From Acidithiobacillus ferrianus (lineage in GTDB: Bacteria; Pseudomonadota; Gammaproteobacteria; Acidithiobacillales; Acidithiobacillaceae), in assembly GCF_010378095.1 (NCBI RefSeq), contig NZ_WNJL01000020.1:1-5104 (forward strand): DNA of 5,104 bases, written 5' to 3'. The notes beneath the pieces were generated by a model. That model was not told the origin of the DNA. It saw only the letters and a list, made by a program, of their open reading frames with translations, and did no database searches. Each line of letters starts with the position of its first letter. Position 1 is the stretch's first letter. Below, piece by piece: positions 5,035-5,104 of the stretch. A program made the position numbers and the translations under genes.

Positions 5035-5104
5035 GCTCAGGCGACCGGTGGGATGGGGGTGTCCTCCTGCATGCCAGGCATAACCGGTCACAGGTCCGCT
5101 CCAG
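5035..5104. repeat. Right copy of the 70-bp terminal direct repeat
   Basis: Identical base for base to positions 1-70 and cut off by the window end. Joining the copies places the tRNA fragment and hairpin directly upstream of the integrase remnant, a biologically sensible order that supports circular closure. Confidence 0.9.

Noticed and set aside
1..5104. CRISPR array, integron attC sites, IS ends or plasmid origin
   Set aside because: No regularly spaced repeats, no GTTRRRY/RYYYAAC pairs flanking cassettes, no transposase, and no iterons or Rep gene were found by eye.

Overview
The window looks like one complete turn of a small circular DNA, or one unit of a tandem array, of about 5,034 bp. 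Positions 1-70 are repeated exactly at 5035-5104, so the two ends overlap. The content fits a tiny tRNA-anchored integrative element of a proteobacterium. It has a tyrosine-integrase gene of the tRNA-associated proteobacterial type, a BrnT/BrnA toxin-antitoxin pair, a Gram-negative lipoprotein gene, and the 3' part of a tRNA-His with encoded CCA and C73. Genus cannot be told from the sequence. No replication gene or origin was recognised.

Layout on the + strand. At 37-818 is a wrecked integrase gene with two single-base frameshifts and two deletions; one deletion removed the HxxR catalytic box. Two tiny overlapping reading frames follow (815-916, apparently without its ATG, and 909-1031, a single-pass membrane peptide). 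Next come a frameshifted HNH-nuclease-like gene with a long unfamiliar C-terminal part (1133-2259), a HEPN-type RNase-like gene (2358-2924) and a small unknown AT-rich gene (2984-3214). After an intergenic stretch with two palindromes, a two-gene minus-strand unit reads leftward: a lipoprotein (3974-3551, one frameshift) and a 52-residue basic protein (3550-3392). Diverging from it on the + strand are brnT (4062-4361), brnA (4342-4668) and a reading frame that runs into a 42-base tRNA-His 3' fragment (4934-4975). A strong hairpin (4984-5011) separates the tRNA fragment from the integrase start.

How it fits together. Across the closed junction the order is cargo, tRNA-His 3' end, hairpin, integrase. 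This is the arrangement of an attP on an excised circle, or of the junction between tandem copies. On integration the 42 bases would restore the 3' half of the host tRNA-His gene. The resident integrase cannot be active as read, so any circle would need a recombinase supplied in trans. The cargo (HNH protein, HEPN protein, BrnTA) resembles that of small defence or stress islands, and BrnTA may help retain the element. Four genes or remnants carry start-codon loss or single-base frameshifts, so either the element is decaying or some single-base differences are sequence errors. The two integrase deletions are too large for the latter.
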